Positions 6,418 to 15,435 of a stretch of 32,193 nt of DNA are shown piece after piece. The first letter of the stretch is position 1. Each line of letters starts with the position of its first letter. Below the pieces are notes generated by a model. That model was not told where the DNA came from and did no database searches. It saw nothing but the letters and a program-made list of their open reading frames with translations. Origin of the DNA: Phycisphaerales bacterium UBA1926. Lineage in GTDB: Bacteria; Planctomycetota; Phycisphaerae; Phycisphaerales; UBA1924. A program made the position numbers and the translations under genes. Location of the stretch: NCBI GenBank assembly GCA_002337215.1, contig DDFO01000022.1:65579-97771 (forward strand), given 5' to 3'.

Positions 6418-8142
6418 GTGACAACCATGCTCGTGCTCACCATCCTGATCCCGCTGCTTTTCGCGGTGATCGTGCTGGTGCGCCCGCCGGAGGCGGCGAA
6501 GTTCTGGGCCCTGGGCGGCACCTCGGTGTGCTTCCTGCTGGGCGCAATGATCGTGGGGCGGTTCTTTTCCGCCGCCGGATCGAGCACCGAGACGATGCAG
6601 GCCGTTGCCTCGCTCGAGTGGCTCCCCGCGCTGGGTCTTAACCTCTCGATCGGTGTCGACGCGATCGCCGTGCTGCTGATCGCCCTCGCCCTGCTGCTCG
6701 GGCCGATCTGCGTGCTCGCCTCGTGGACCGCGATCCCGACCGACCGCGCCAGGCTGTTCTTCGGCTGGCTGCTCGTGCTCCAGGCCGCGATGGTCGGCGT
6801 CTTCGCCGCCCGCGACCTGCTGCTGTTCTACACCTGCTTTGAGTTCACGCTGTTGCCGATGTTCGTGCTGATCAACGAGTTCGGCTCGACCAACCGCAAG
6901 CGTGCGGCGACCAAGTTCTTCCTCTACACCTTCACCGGTTCGCTCATCGCCCTCGCGGGTCTCGTCTACGCCGCCTGGGCGGTCGCGACCCGTGCATCCG
7001 GCGCCGATCTGGGCCCCGGGGGCTTCACGCTCGACATCGGCGTGCTCACGCAGTACGCCTCGGCCGTGCTCACGCCCGGCGAGCAGGGTCTGGTCATGGC
7101 GGCGATGCTCTGCGGCTTTGCCGTCAAGGTCCCGCTCTTCCCGTTCCACACCTGGCTCCCGCTGGCCCACACCGAGGCACCAACGGCGGGCTCGGTGCTG
7201 CTCGCGGGTGTGCTCCTGAAGCTTGGCACCTACGCGATGTACCGATTCGTGCTCCCGCTGACACCCGTCGCGGTCTACGAGTACGCCCCGTTCATCGGCG
7301 TCCTCGCGATCATCGGGATCATCTACGCGGGGCTCATCTGCTGGGTACAGCGCGACATCAAGAAGCTCGTCGCCTACTCGTCGGTGAGCCACCTCGGGTT
7401 TTGCGTGCTGGGCCTCTTCGCGCTCAACACCTCGGGCATCACAGGCAGCGTTCTCTACATGCTCAACCACGGATTGAGCACCGGGGCGCTCTTCCTGCTC
7501 GTCGGTTTCATGTACGAGCGGTACCACACCCGCGACATGGACCAGATCGGTGGGCTCGCCGCCAAGATGCCCGTCTGGTCGTTCTTCATGGTCTTCTTCG
7601 TCATGGCGTCCGTCGGGCTCCCGGGCCTCAACGGCTTCGTGAGCGAGTTCCTCTGCACCATGGGCGCTTTCACGAGCTACACACCCTGGACCACCGACGA
7701 ACTCAACGGCATGGTCGGCGCGACCTGGGGCCCGCTCGGTCCCTGGTTCGGCGTCGCCGCGGGCACGGGCGTCATCATCGCCGCGATCTACCTGCTCTAT
7801 ATGACCAGCAAGGTTGTCTGGGGCACGCTGAACGAGCCCGATGGGCATGACGACGATCACTCGCCCCTCCCGATCGATCTCGGCGGGCGTGAGATCGCGA
7901 CGCTCCTGCCGCTCGCGGCGCTCTGCCTCGTGTTCGGCCTGTTCCCCAAGCAGACACTGATCGACGCGGTCGAGGCCCCGATCAACGAGCAGATCGCCTT
8001 CATCCAGCAGCGGGTCACCGAGGCGCCGCTGCGTGACGGCACGCTCGCGGCCGAGGCGGGCTCGCCGACCTCGAAGGCTTCCGCGAGCGTTCTGAACGAA
8101 TCATCGAATGCCGCGGGCCGCAACGTGGGGGTGAAGCCGTGA
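6418..8142 (+). CDS. nuoM: NADH-quinone oxidoreductase subunit M
   Basis: NuoM is the second antiporter-like pump of the complex I membrane arm. Seen in the sequence: the helix-5 glutamate in FYTCFEFTLLPMFVLI, the channel lysine in FAVKVPLFPFHTWLPLAHTE, directly followed by APTAGSVLLAGVLLKLGTY, and SVSHLGFCVLGLF. About fourteen hydrophobic segments span the 574 residues. This is somewhat longer than typical (about 500), the excess being a C-terminal hydrophilic tail of roughly 70 residues after the last helix. I chose the GTG at 6418 because GAAGGA lies 8 bases upstream; an ATG at 6427 is in frame. The stop overlaps the nuoN start by four bases (GTGA). Confidence 0.94.
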   Translation: MTTMLVLTILIPLLFAVIVLVRPPEAAKFWALGGTSVCFLLGAMIVGRFFSAAGSSTETMQAVASLEWLPALGLNLSIGVDAIAVLLIALALLLGPICVLASWTAIPTDRARLFFGWLLVLQAAMVGVFAARDLLLFYTCFEFTLLPMFVLINEFGSTNRKRAATKFFLYTFTGSLIALAGLVYAAWAVATRASGADLGPGGFTLDIGVLTQYASAVLTPGEQGLVMAAMLCGFAVKVPLFPFHTWLPLAHTEAPTAGSVLLAGVLLKLGTYAMYRFVLPLTPVAVYEYAPFIGVLAIIGIIYAGLICWVQRDIKKLVAYSSVSHLGFCVLGLFALNTSGITGSVLYMLNHGLSTGALFLLVGFMYERYHTRDMDQIGGLAAKMPVWSFFMVFFVMASVGLPGLNGFVSEFLCTMGAFTSYTPWTTDELNGMVGATWGPLGPWFGVAAGTGVIIAAIYLLYMTSKVVWGTLNEPDGHDDDHSPLPIDLGGREIATLLPLAALCLVFGLFPKQTLIDAVEAPINEQIAFIQQRVTEAPLRDGTLAAEAGSPTSKASASVLNESSNAAGRNVGVKP

Positions 8143-9788
8143 CCGAGAAAGTCGCCCTTGTCTGGCCGGAAATCTGGTTGTTCATCACGACCTGCATCGT
8201 GATGGTGGTGGGGTTGAGCCCCGACGAGCGCGTCCGCAAGCTCTGCAGCTGGATCTGCGGCGTGGGGCTCGTCGTCGCCATCGGGACCGCCGCCAGCGGC
8301 CCGGTCCTGGGCGATCCCCAGGCGTCCGGCCTCTTCCCGAGCCTCACGCCGTACGCGAAAGCGCTGATCGGGATCGTGGGCCTCATGCTCCTCCCGCTCC
8401 TCGCCGGCACGGTGGACCGCGACCTCGACGCCGCGATCCGCGCGGGCAAAGCCAAGTTCGACGCGATCCGCACCAACCGCGCCGAGTTCTACGCGTTCTT
8501 CCTGTTCAGCCTCACCGGGCTCATGCTCTGCGCGTCGGCCGACGACCTCATCTGGCTCTTCCTCGCCCTCGAGCTCACCAGCCTGCCGACCTACATCATG
8601 GTCACGATCTCCACGCGCGGGACTCGGAGCCAGGAGGCGGGGGTCAAGTACTTCTTCCTCGGCGCGCTCGGGGCCGCGATCTTCCTCTACGGCTTCGCCC
8701 TGCTCTACGGCGCATCGGGCTCGACCGACCTCGTCGAGATCGCCGGCGCGTTCCGCACACAGGCCGCGAACGGCGGGCTGAACCCCATCGCCATCGCGGG
8801 CCTCGCGGTCTCGATCATCGGGCTCTGCTTCAAGATCGCGGCGGTGCCGATGCACATGTACGCCGCGGACGTGTACCAGGGCGCCGCGTCGGGCGTGAGC
8901 GCGATGCTCGCGTTCGTGCCGAAGGCCGCGGGCTTCCTCGCGATCATGATGATCTGTGGAACGGTCGGCTGGGGGCACGGCGGGAGCGATTCGGCGCTGC
9001 CCACGCCCATCTACATCCTGCTCTGGGTCGTCGCGGCCGCGACGATGTTCACCGGCAACGTGCTCGCGATCCGGCAGACCTCCGTCAAGCGGATGCTCGC
9101 CTACTCGTCGATCGCCCACTCCGGCTACATGCTCGTGGGCATCATCGCGGGTCCCGGCACCGGGGACGGCACGTTCTGGGATAACGGTCTCGCCGCCGTC
9201 CTGTTCTATCTGCTTACCTACGGCGTGACCAACGTCGGGACGTTCGCCGTCCTCGCGTCCATCCAGCGTGTGAACCCCGACGGCACCACCCAGGAAGCCG
9301 ACGAGATCGACGACATCCGGGGCCTGCACCGCACGCGGCCTCACCTCGCGGGCGCGATGCTCCTGTGCGTGCTCAGCCTGTTGGGCCTGCCGCCACTGCT
9401 CGGGTTCTTCGGCAAGGTCGGCCTCTTCACCGCCGCGATCAGCGCCGGCGAGATCCCGCTCGTCATCGTGCTTGGGCTCAACTCCGCGATCGCGGCGTTC
9501 TATTACCTGCGCATCCTCCGGGCCGCGTATCTGGAGGCCCCCGACGAGGACGGCCCCGAGACGCGCCCCGCGGGCATCCAGCCGCGTGTCGTCGCGGCCC
9601 TGTTGTCTGCCGGGTCCGTCGTCGCGTTGCTCGCCATCGCTCAGCCGCTGATCGCCAACAGCGTTGGGGCAGCGCAGTACGTCGCCCCGCGTGAGGGTGT
9701 CGCCGAGTCCGCGTCGCCAATCCCCGACACGGTGACAAGTGTTGAAACCGGGCTCGCGCCCGTCGAGATCTCGCGCGCCGACGACTGA
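8139..9788 (+). CDS. nuoN: NADH-quinone oxidoreductase subunit N
   Basis: NuoN is the antiporter-like subunit closest to NuoJ/NuoK in the membrane arm. Diagnostic stretches are the glutamate in WLFLALELTSLPTYIM, FKIAAVPMHMYAADVYQGA with the channel lysine, VPKAAGFLAIMM, and KRMLAYSSIAHSGYMLVG. The length of 549 residues is slightly above the usual 480-500, with an extra hydrophilic segment near residues 85-115 and a short C-terminal tail. GTG at 8139 overlaps the nuoM stop codon, so translation is probably coupled. It is the last complex I gene here; nuoA to nuoI are not in the window. Confidence 0.94.
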   Translation: MTEKVALVWPEIWLFITTCIVMVVGLSPDERVRKLCSWICGVGLVVAIGTAASGPVLGDPQASGLFPSLTPYAKALIGIVGLMLLPLLAGTVDRDLDAAIRAGKAKFDAIRTNRAEFYAFFLFSLTGLMLCASADDLIWLFLALELTSLPTYIMVTISTRGTRSQEAGVKYFFLGALGAAIFLYGFALLYGASGSTDLVEIAGAFRTQAANGGLNPIAIAGLAVSIIGLCFKIAAVPMHMYAADVYQGAASGVSAMLAFVPKAAGFLAIMMICGTVGWGHGGSDSALPTPIYILLWVVAAATMFTGNVLAIRQTSVKRMLAYSSIAHSGYMLVGIIAGPGTGDGTFWDNGLAAVLFYLLTYGVTNVGTFAVLASIQRVNPDGTTQEADEIDDIRGLHRTRPHLAGAMLLCVLSLLGLPPLLGFFGKVGLFTAAISAGEIPLVIVLGLNSAIAAFYYLRILRAAYLEAPDEDGPETRPAGIQPRVVAALLSAGSVVALLAIAQPLIANSVGAAQYVAPREGVAESASPIPDTVTSVETGLAPVEISRADD

Positions 9789-9867
9789 CCCCGCCGTCCG
9801 AACCGCGATTGACGATTGTTCTTTCCACAGCGTCCGCCCGACCGGCGGCGCGAACACGAGACACGCG

Positions 9868-10314
9868 ATGCTCCACCCCGCACCGACCGACCGCATCGAC
9901 CCCGGACTGACCCGCGGCACGCTCGAGGCGGTCGTCGATCAGACCGCGACCAAGCCCGCTTATATCGAGTTGGGGCTCTACAACTCCGACTACCGGCTCC
10001 ACCTCCTCCCCGTCGGCGAGATCACCGCGACAGTCGGCAAGCGGATCCTGGGTGTAATCAAGGCCGAGGCGAAGCGTGTGGACGTCGTGCGTTCGGGCGG
10101 CAAGTACGTCGAGCCCGTCATCGGGCGTCCACGCCGCGTTCAGGGACGGGTCGTCGAGACTGACAACGCCCGCAACACGATCACGGTCGACGCGAACGCG
10201 GTGATCGCGTGCCGCCTGACCGATCACCGCCAGCGAGCGAGTGACTTCGAGCCCGGGCAGTTCGTGAGCTTCGACGTGCTCAACGGCGCGACGTTCGAGC
10301 AAGCCCCGTCCTGA
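9868..10314 (+). CDS. unknown protein, 148 residues, downstream of nuoN
   Basis: I do not recognise a family. The frame starts at the ATG at 9868, 79 bases after nuoN, and keeps the codon bias of its neighbours. The protein is soluble and rich in short valine/isoleucine stretches alternating with charged residues (for example GRVVETDNARNTITVDANAV), which suggests a compact beta-barrel-like fold. It has no signal peptide, no cysteine pair and no obvious catalytic motif. The only cysteine lies in VIACRLTD. The spacing would allow co-transcription with nuoJ-N, but no function in complex I can be claimed. The frame remains open upstream to 9739, where it would overlap the end of nuoN. Confidence 0.62.
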   Translation: MLHPAPTDRIDPGLTRGTLEAVVDQTATKPAYIELGLYNSDYRLHLLPVGEITATVGKRILGVIKAEAKRVDVVRSGGKYVEPVIGRPRRVQGRVVETDNARNTITVDANAVIACRLTDHRQRASDFEPGQFVSFDVLNGATFEQAPS

Positions 10315-10354
10315 CGGCTTCGCTCGCACCCCGATCAAGGGCGGGAGGGAACCC

Positions 10355-11110
10355 GTGCTCCGGACCATCACGCATCCTGCAGAAGGCAATGCCCCGGTCT
10401 ACGACCCGCTGGGCGTCCGCCTGCGGGGCCTGGAGATGACCCGCCTGGAGACGTTTGTCGACGCGTCGTTCGCCTTCTCCGTCACGATGCTCGCGTTGTC
10501 GCCCGACCGGATCCCGACGTCCTTCCAGGAAATGTACGACCTGCTGCGGGGGATACCCGCGTTCCTGTTCAGCCTGGGCATCCTCATGCTCTTCTGGAAC
10601 TCTCACGTTGTTTTCAGCCGACGGTTCGGGCTCGAAGATCGGCCGATCAAGCTGCTGAGCATTCTGTACATCGCCGCGATGCTGATTTATGTCTATCCGC
10701 TCAAGTTCATGTCGACCGCGTTCTTCGGGTACTACTTCCCGATCCTGCGCACGCCGGATTTCCTGAAGGCGGGGACCTCCAACGATCTCGCGTCGATCTT
10801 CATCGCAATGGCGGCCGGCTTCGTCGTCATCAGCATCCTGAACGCGCTCATGTACGTCCACGCTCACCGCCGCCGGCGTGAACTCGCGCTGACCGAGCAC
10901 GAGCGACGCGTCTCGCGGTGCGAGATCACGAACTCACTGCTCTACGCCGGGATCGGCGTGCTCTCGATCCTCCTCGCGATCGTCTTCCGAAACGGGATAG
11001 CGGTGATCTCGGCGGGCTTCGTCTACGCGTTGCTCGGGGTCGTGATCCCGGTCTACTGGGTGCGATTCGGGCCGACGAACGAGCAGATCCGCGACGCGAC
11101 CGGCGGCTGA
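10355..11110 (+). CDS. TMEM175/DUF1211-family potassium-channel-like membrane protein
   Basis: This is a protein of 251 residues with about six membrane helices. The first carries the family hallmark in slightly changed form: RLETFVDASFAFSVTMLAL, against the usual R-x3-F-S-D-x2-F-A-I-x-I-T. The second ends in LMLFWNSHVVFSRRF, matching the W-x2-H of bacterial TMEM175. Bacterial TMEM175 proteins are potassium channels made of one six-helix unit per subunit. The S-to-V change in the FSD motif makes conduction and selectivity uncertain. The GTG at 10355 is supported by GGGAGG six bases upstream. It ends 40 bp before the convergent permease gene. Confidence 0.72.
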   Translation: MLRTITHPAEGNAPVYDPLGVRLRGLEMTRLETFVDASFAFSVTMLALSPDRIPTSFQEMYDLLRGIPAFLFSLGILMLFWNSHVVFSRRFGLEDRPIKLLSILYIAAMLIYVYPLKFMSTAFFGYYFPILRTPDFLKAGTSNDLASIFIAMAAGFVVISILNALMYVHAHRRRRELALTEHERRVSRCEITNSLLYAGIGVLSILLAIVFRNGIAVISAGFVYALLGVVIPVYWVRFGPTNEQIRDATGG

Positions 11111-11150
11111 AAAACCCCGTCTGTGCGCACGGGCCCGGCGCCGCCGAGGG

Positions 11151-12158
11151 TCATCCCACGCGTGGATCGACGAACCGATAGAGCACGTCGACGGCGAGGT
11201 TGAACACGACCAGCAGCCCCGCGAACACGAGCACGACGCCCATGATCAGGAACAGGTCCTTGTTCTGCACCGCGGCGACGAAGTGCTGCCCGATCCCCGG
11301 GATGTTGAAGACCTTCTCGACGACGAACGAACCCGTCATCGCGAACGCCGTCGCCGGGCCGAGATAGCTCAGCACCGGGAGAAACGCGTTGGGCAGCGCG
11401 TGCTTGACGAGCACCGTGAGTTCGCTCGCCCCCTTGGCGCGGGCCGTGCGCACATAGTCGCTCGCGAGCGTCTCGATCATCCCGAACCGCGTCAGGCGGG
11501 CGATGTAGGCGGCGAATGGCAGGCTGAGCGTGACGGATGGCAGCACCAGCGCCCGGGCCGACCCCCATTCGGAGACCGGGAGCAGGGGGACCCAGACCGC
11601 GAAGACCATCAGCAGCACCGTGCCGATCACAAAGCTGGGCAGGCTGATGCCGACGAGGGCGATGACGAGCGTCGCGAAGTCGGCGGCGGAGTTCGGCTTG
11701 ACCGCGCCGACAACGCCCGCCGCGACGCCGATGATCGTCGCGATCACGATCGCGACCCCGCCGAGCGTGATGGAAACCGGCAGCGATCCCGCGATGATCT
11801 CGTTGACGGTCCAGTCGTCGTATTGCAGGCTCGGGCCGAAATCGAACACGGGCTGCTCGGGAGCGTCGAACCCCGCGGCCTCCGCCGCGTCCCTCCGCTC
11901 GGCGATCTCGCCCCCCATCCGGTCGCGCACATACCGGAGCCCCGTCACCCGATCCAGGTACGTGACATAGAACCGAGGATAGCTGTCGAGGTCGTACTGC
12001 CGCAGCATCTGCTCGGCGACCTCGGGCGAGGGCCGACGCCCCTCGGGGTTCTCCAGGGGGTTGCCGGGGATGGACCACGCGAGCGTAAGCGTGACGGTGT
12101 AGATCACCAGCAGGATGATCGGGAGCTGCGCGAGGCGACGGAGGATCAGGCCGGTCAT
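11151..12158 (-). CDS. oligopeptide ABC transporter permease, OppB/DppB type
   Basis: A 335-residue inner-membrane permease with six helices. The N terminus (MTGLILRRLAQLPIILLVIY) and a long periplasmic segment after helix 1 (about residues 35-110) are typical of the B-type subunit. The ATPase-docking EAA loop is clear: DYVRTARAKGASELTVLVKH followed by ALPNAFLPV. The segment NIPGIGQHFVAAVQNKD near the C terminus is also conserved. Its ATG overlaps the stop codon of the upstream binding-protein gene (ATGA), so the two are translationally coupled. The usual partners, a C-type permease and D/F ATPases, are absent: the next gene is convergent. It must use components encoded elsewhere, or the transporter is incomplete. 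Confidence 0.9.
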   Translation of the reverse strand: MTGLILRRLAQLPIILLVIYTVTLTLAWSIPGNPLENPEGRRPSPEVAEQMLRQYDLDSYPRFYVTYLDRVTGLRYVRDRMGGEIAERRDAAEAAGFDAPEQPVFDFGPSLQYDDWTVNEIIAGSLPVSITLGGVAIVIATIIGVAAGVVGAVKPNSAADFATLVIALVGISLPSFVIGTVLLMVFAVWVPLLPVSEWGSARALVLPSVTLSLPFAAYIARLTRFGMIETLASDYVRTARAKGASELTVLVKHALPNAFLPVLSYLGPATAFAMTGSFVVEKVFNIPGIGQHFVAAVQNKDLFLIMGVVLVFAGLLVVFNLAVDVLYRFVDPRVG

Positions 12159-14095
12159 CCGCCGCTCCCCCCAGCCTCATCGCCCATCGCACCGGTCTCA
12201 CGCGGCTTCATCGGGCGAGGCAGGTCCGCGCCGACGCCATCGCCCAGGACATCGATCAGGAACAAATTCTGCTTGGTGCGCGGGTGTTCGCTCATGCCGG
12301 TGATCTTGGCCGGGTCGAACATGTACATCGAGACGTAGTGGAAGATCGGCACCATCGGCAGTTCTTCTTCCACGAGCATGCGTTCCGCCTCAGCGAGGAC
12401 GGAGAGCCGTTCTCGTGGGTCCGTGGTCGTGCGCGCCCGCGTCAGCAGGGCGTCGTACTTCTCGTTCGAGAAGTTCCGGTCGTTGTTCCCGTCACCGGTC
12501 TGCATGATGTCAAGGAACGTCGTCGGATCGGCATAGTCGCCGAACCAGCCCGCCCGGCTCGTGACGAACGCATGGTTCTTCAGGTCCTCGCGGTAGACCT
12601 TGAGTTCCTTCTGGGCGAGTGACACCGGGACGCCCAGGTGCTCCTGCCAGTTCTTGGCGATGATCTGCGCGATCAGGTCGTGGCCCGAATCCTTGTTGAA
12701 CACGAGTTCGACGGTGATCGGGAACGCGCCAGGCTCGGGGTAGCCGGCGTCGGCGAGCAACGCACGCGCGCGCGCAACGATCGTCGCTCGCTCGGCTTCG
12801 GTCGCCGCGTCGCCGATGTTCGGGAGGCCCTCGGGGCCGGCATAGCCGCCGATGGAGCCCGGCGGGATAAGCACGTCGGCCGTCGGTTCGCCGAGCCTTC
12901 GGACCTGGTCGGCGATGGACTTCTTGTCGATCACCAGCGCAAACGCCCGGCGGACCCTGCTGTCGCTGAACGGGTTTGGTCGGCCGTCCGTTAGCGTTTC
13001 GGAACAGTTGAAGTTCCAGAAGTATGTCCCGAACGCCGGGATGATGTGGGCCCTGTTGCGTGGGTCATCGGGGAGCGAGGCGTCGATCGCGTAGGTGTCC
13101 AGCCCGCGCGCGCGCAGCCGCTCGACCTCGCTGGCGTGATCTGCACGGAACCCGAGCTTGTCGCGCACGATCTCGCCGCGGTAGGGGGCGGCGACCTCGA
13201 CCATCAGATCGACAGCACCGGTCCGGAACGCGAGCACCGCGGCGCTCGGGTCGCCGATCGAGGGGAGGTCGATCGTGCGCACGTTGAGCGATCCGCGGTT
13301 CCAGTAGTGGGGGTTCTGCTCGAGACGGAGCCCTCGTTTGAACTTCCAATCGGTCACGGCGAACGCCCCGTTGGAGACGATCGCGGGGGGGCGGGTCCAG
13401 CCTGGGCGACGGTTCAGCCGTCCCGTGCGCACGTCCGGGGTCTCGTACTGGTCGACGAGCGGCGGGTAGACGGGGGCGAAGACCGCGAACGCGCACAGGT
13501 CGAGGAAATAGGGCACGGGCTCGCGGAGCTCGACGACGAACGTCCGTTCGTCCGGCGCTCGCAGGCCGACGGTGTTGTCGAATCGCTCGAGCGTTGCCTG
13601 CCAGAGTTCCAGCCCGTCCGCGTAGGGCGAATCGCCCCGCTCGATCGCGGCGAGCTGGCTCGCACGCCATTCGTAGAACGCGTCGGCCCCGCGCACATAG
13701 CGGAACATCGCGGCGTAGTCGGACGCGATGTCGGGGAGCATGCCGCGGCGCCAGGCGTAGCGGAAGTGCTCGCTGGTCACAGGCTCACCGTTCGTCCAGC
13801 GGGCGTCGGGGCGGATGGTGAAGGTGTAGGTCAGGCCGTCCTCGGAGACCGTCCATGTCTCCGCGGCGGCGGGGACGATGGTCGCGTTCCAGTCGAGCAC
13901 ATCGTTCTGCACGAGCGGTTCGTAGACAACGCGGGCGACCCGCATGTCGGGGATCCAGCTGAGTCGCTGTGGGTCGAGCGTCGTCGGCTCCTGGCCGTTG
14001 TAGACGACGAGGTCGGCCCTGGGCACCGAAGACCCTGAGCCGAGCGCAATGAGCAGCGCGGCGAGGAGCGCGATGACGACGGAGACGCGGATCAC
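12155..14095 (-). CDS. peptide ABC transporter substrate-binding protein, SBP family 5 (OppA-like)
   Basis: A 646-residue exported binding protein that delivers oligopeptides or similar ligands to an Opp/Dpp-type permease. The N terminus has a short positive start and a hydrophobic core (VSVVIALLAALLIALGSG) without a lipobox cysteine, so it should be periplasmic rather than a lipoprotein. The mature part opens with LVVYNGQEPTTLDPQRLSW and has VYEPLVQND and YTFTIRPDARWTNGEPVTSE, classic family-5 landmarks, then NPHYWNRGSLNVRTI and, further on, FSDSRVRRAFALVIDK. It is about 100 residues longer than typical OppA. The start is a GTG at 14095 with no clear ribosome-binding site, 45 bases after the stop of the upstream secreted protein gene. 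Confidence 0.92.
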   Translation of the reverse strand: MIRVSVVIALLAALLIALGSGSSVPRADLVVYNGQEPTTLDPQRLSWIPDMRVARVVYEPLVQNDVLDWNATIVPAAAETWTVSEDGLTYTFTIRPDARWTNGEPVTSEHFRYAWRRGMLPDIASDYAAMFRYVRGADAFYEWRASQLAAIERGDSPYADGLELWQATLERFDNTVGLRAPDERTFVVELREPVPYFLDLCAFAVFAPVYPPLVDQYETPDVRTGRLNRRPGWTRPPAIVSNGAFAVTDWKFKRGLRLEQNPHYWNRGSLNVRTIDLPSIGDPSAAVLAFRTGAVDLMVEVAAPYRGEIVRDKLGFRADHASEVERLRARGLDTYAIDASLPDDPRNRAHIIPAFGTYFWNFNCSETLTDGRPNPFSDSRVRRAFALVIDKKSIADQVRRLGEPTADVLIPPGSIGGYAGPEGLPNIGDAATEAERATIVARARALLADAGYPEPGAFPITVELVFNKDSGHDLIAQIIAKNWQEHLGVPVSLAQKELKVYREDLKNHAFVTSRAGWFGDYADPTTFLDIMQTGDGNNDRNFSNEKYDALLTRARTTTDPRERLSVLAEAERMLVEEELPMVPIFHYVSMYMFDPAKITGMSEHPRTKQNLFLIDVLGDGVGADLPRPMKPRETGAMGDEAGGSGG

Positions 14096-14140
14096 AGGGA
14101 GAGGATACCGCCGGCCGGCGGCGGGCTCTCACTCGACGCG

Positions 14141-15376
14141 TTACTCAACGATGAATTCGTCGTCGGTGAAGCCGTAGGGGGCGTCGGTGAGGATGCCGTT
14201 GGGGGAGATGAGCCCGAGGGCGGCGCGGTTGAAGCCGGACTCGTCGCCGCTCGCGAGCAGATCCTGGATCCTGTCGGCGGCGGTGTTGAGCTGGTTGTTG
14301 GGCCGGCGGCCCGTCGCGGCGGCGGCGTTCTGCTCGCCGAACAGGAGCAGGTTCTCGGCGAGCCCGAGCATCTGATCGTCGATCTTGGCGAGCTGGGGGT
14401 CGTTCTCGGCCCGCTCGGTCTCAAGGTCGCGGTAGACGGCGGCGATGAGCTGCCCGCCCAGACGGATCGCTGCGAGCGAAGTCGGTGCGTTGGCGGCACC
14501 CGGCTGGGCGATGACGCGGACGATCCGCTGGCCCGCGGTGAGCCAGGAGAGCCTGTCTTCAAGGGTCGGGGTGCGGTCGGCGGATGCCCTGACTCGCGCC
14601 GCGGCGCTGTCGGCGATGAGCCGGAGCGCTTCGTCGGCGACACCCGGGACCTCGTCTCTGGGGAGTTCGGCGGCCTCGGCGAGCGCGCGGACGATCGCCG
14701 CGGCCCGACGGCCTGACTCGGTCTTGACCATCAGCGTGCCGAGATCAGGGATCAGACCACGTGGTGCGGCGCCCTGTCGGGTGGTCAGGAGCGTATTGGC
14801 CGAGACGGCCGGAGCGCTGGTCCGCATGCGGTAGAAGACGGTCTCGATCCCGTGGACCGCGAAGTAGGCGCGTCCCTCATCCTCGCTGGCGAGCTGATCG
14901 ACGATGCGCTGGAGCGTGGTGTTGGTCGCGATCTCGCTGGCGAGACGCATCGCGTGGTAGGGCTTGTGGTTGATCGATTTCTGGCCTTCGCCGTCTTCGA
15001 GCATCAGCGGCTGATCGGTCAGCGCGGCGTCGATGTGATCGGTCAGCCGGTCTGCCATCGCCTGACGGAACGCGACCGACACCCCCTCTCCGATCAGCGG
15101 GTCGATGAGTTCGTCGAGCGCGCGGGCCGCTTGGGCTCGGTCGTCGCCGAACGCGTTGTCGGCGTAGAGGTCGATGAATTGGTCGAGTTCGTCGAGCTGG
15201 GTGCCCGAAAGCGTGACGCTGCGCGGGGTCTCCGGGTCGAGACCGCCGATCTGGGCGAACGAGGCGGGCGATATCAGGAAGGCGGCGAGGACGGCGAACA
15301 CGGCCCACACCGCGGAACTGTCACGGATCGGTCGGCGGGTGCCGGCTGTGCTTGTCTGCGGTGCTGTGCGGGGCAC
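14141..15376 (-). CDS. secreted helical protein of unknown function
   Basis: A 411-residue protein with no family I recognise. Residues about 22-41 form a hydrophobic export signal (VWAVFAVLAAFLISPASFA) with a likely signal-peptidase site after SFA. The mature part is almost entirely alpha-helical, alanine- and leucine-rich, with few cysteines and no metal-binding motif, resembling helical-repeat proteins. A segment near residues 95-190 concerns paired helices, and an Asn/Gln-rich stretch (GRRPNNQLNTAA) lies near residue 360. The GTG at 15376 is well supported by AAAGGA about 6 bases upstream. It lies 45 bases before the oppA-like gene and probably shares its transcript, so an envelope role linked to peptide uptake is possible but unproven. 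Confidence 0.7.
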   Translation of the reverse strand: MPRTAPQTSTAGTRRPIRDSSAVWAVFAVLAAFLISPASFAQIGGLDPETPRSVTLSGTQLDELDQFIDLYADNAFGDDRAQAARALDELIDPLIGEGVSVAFRQAMADRLTDHIDAALTDQPLMLEDGEGQKSINHKPYHAMRLASEIATNTTLQRIVDQLASEDEGRAYFAVHGIETVFYRMRTSAPAVSANTLLTTRQGAAPRGLIPDLGTLMVKTESGRRAAAIVRALAEAAELPRDEVPGVADEALRLIADSAAARVRASADRTPTLEDRLSWLTAGQRIVRVIAQPGAANAPTSLAAIRLGGQLIAAVYRDLETERAENDPQLAKIDDQMLGLAENLLLFGEQNAAAATGRRPNNQLNTAADRIQDLLASGDESGFNRAALGLISPNGILTDAPYGFTDDEFIVE

Positions 15377-15389
15377 GATCGTCCTTTCG

Positions 15390-15410
15390 ACGCCGGGTTG
15401 CTCCCGGCGT
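15390..15410. promoter_or_regulatory. leader hairpin before the secreted-protein gene
   Basis: ACGCCGGG (15390-15397) and CCCGGCGT (15403-15410) pair across a TTGCT loop. On the minus strand this hairpin ends just upstream of the ribosome-binding site AAAGGA and the GTG start at 15376, so it could influence translation. Confidence 0.45.
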
Positions 15411-15435
15411 GTGCCGCCTCCGCGGCGGGGCGAAA

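Noticed and set aside
4011..6587. Very long open frame on the minus strand opposite nuoL
   Set aside because: The translation is Arg/Glu/His/Asp-rich with no domain, a usual by-product of GC-rich codon bias; the plus strand encodes clear NuoL.
7857..9920. Long minus-strand open frame opposite nuoM-nuoN
   Set aside because: Same antisense artefact; nuoN motifs on the plus strand are unmistakable.
11111..11150. Terminator between the TMEM175-like and permease genes
   Set aside because: Only a 5-bp CCCGT/ACGGG stem with no T-run; too weak to annotate.
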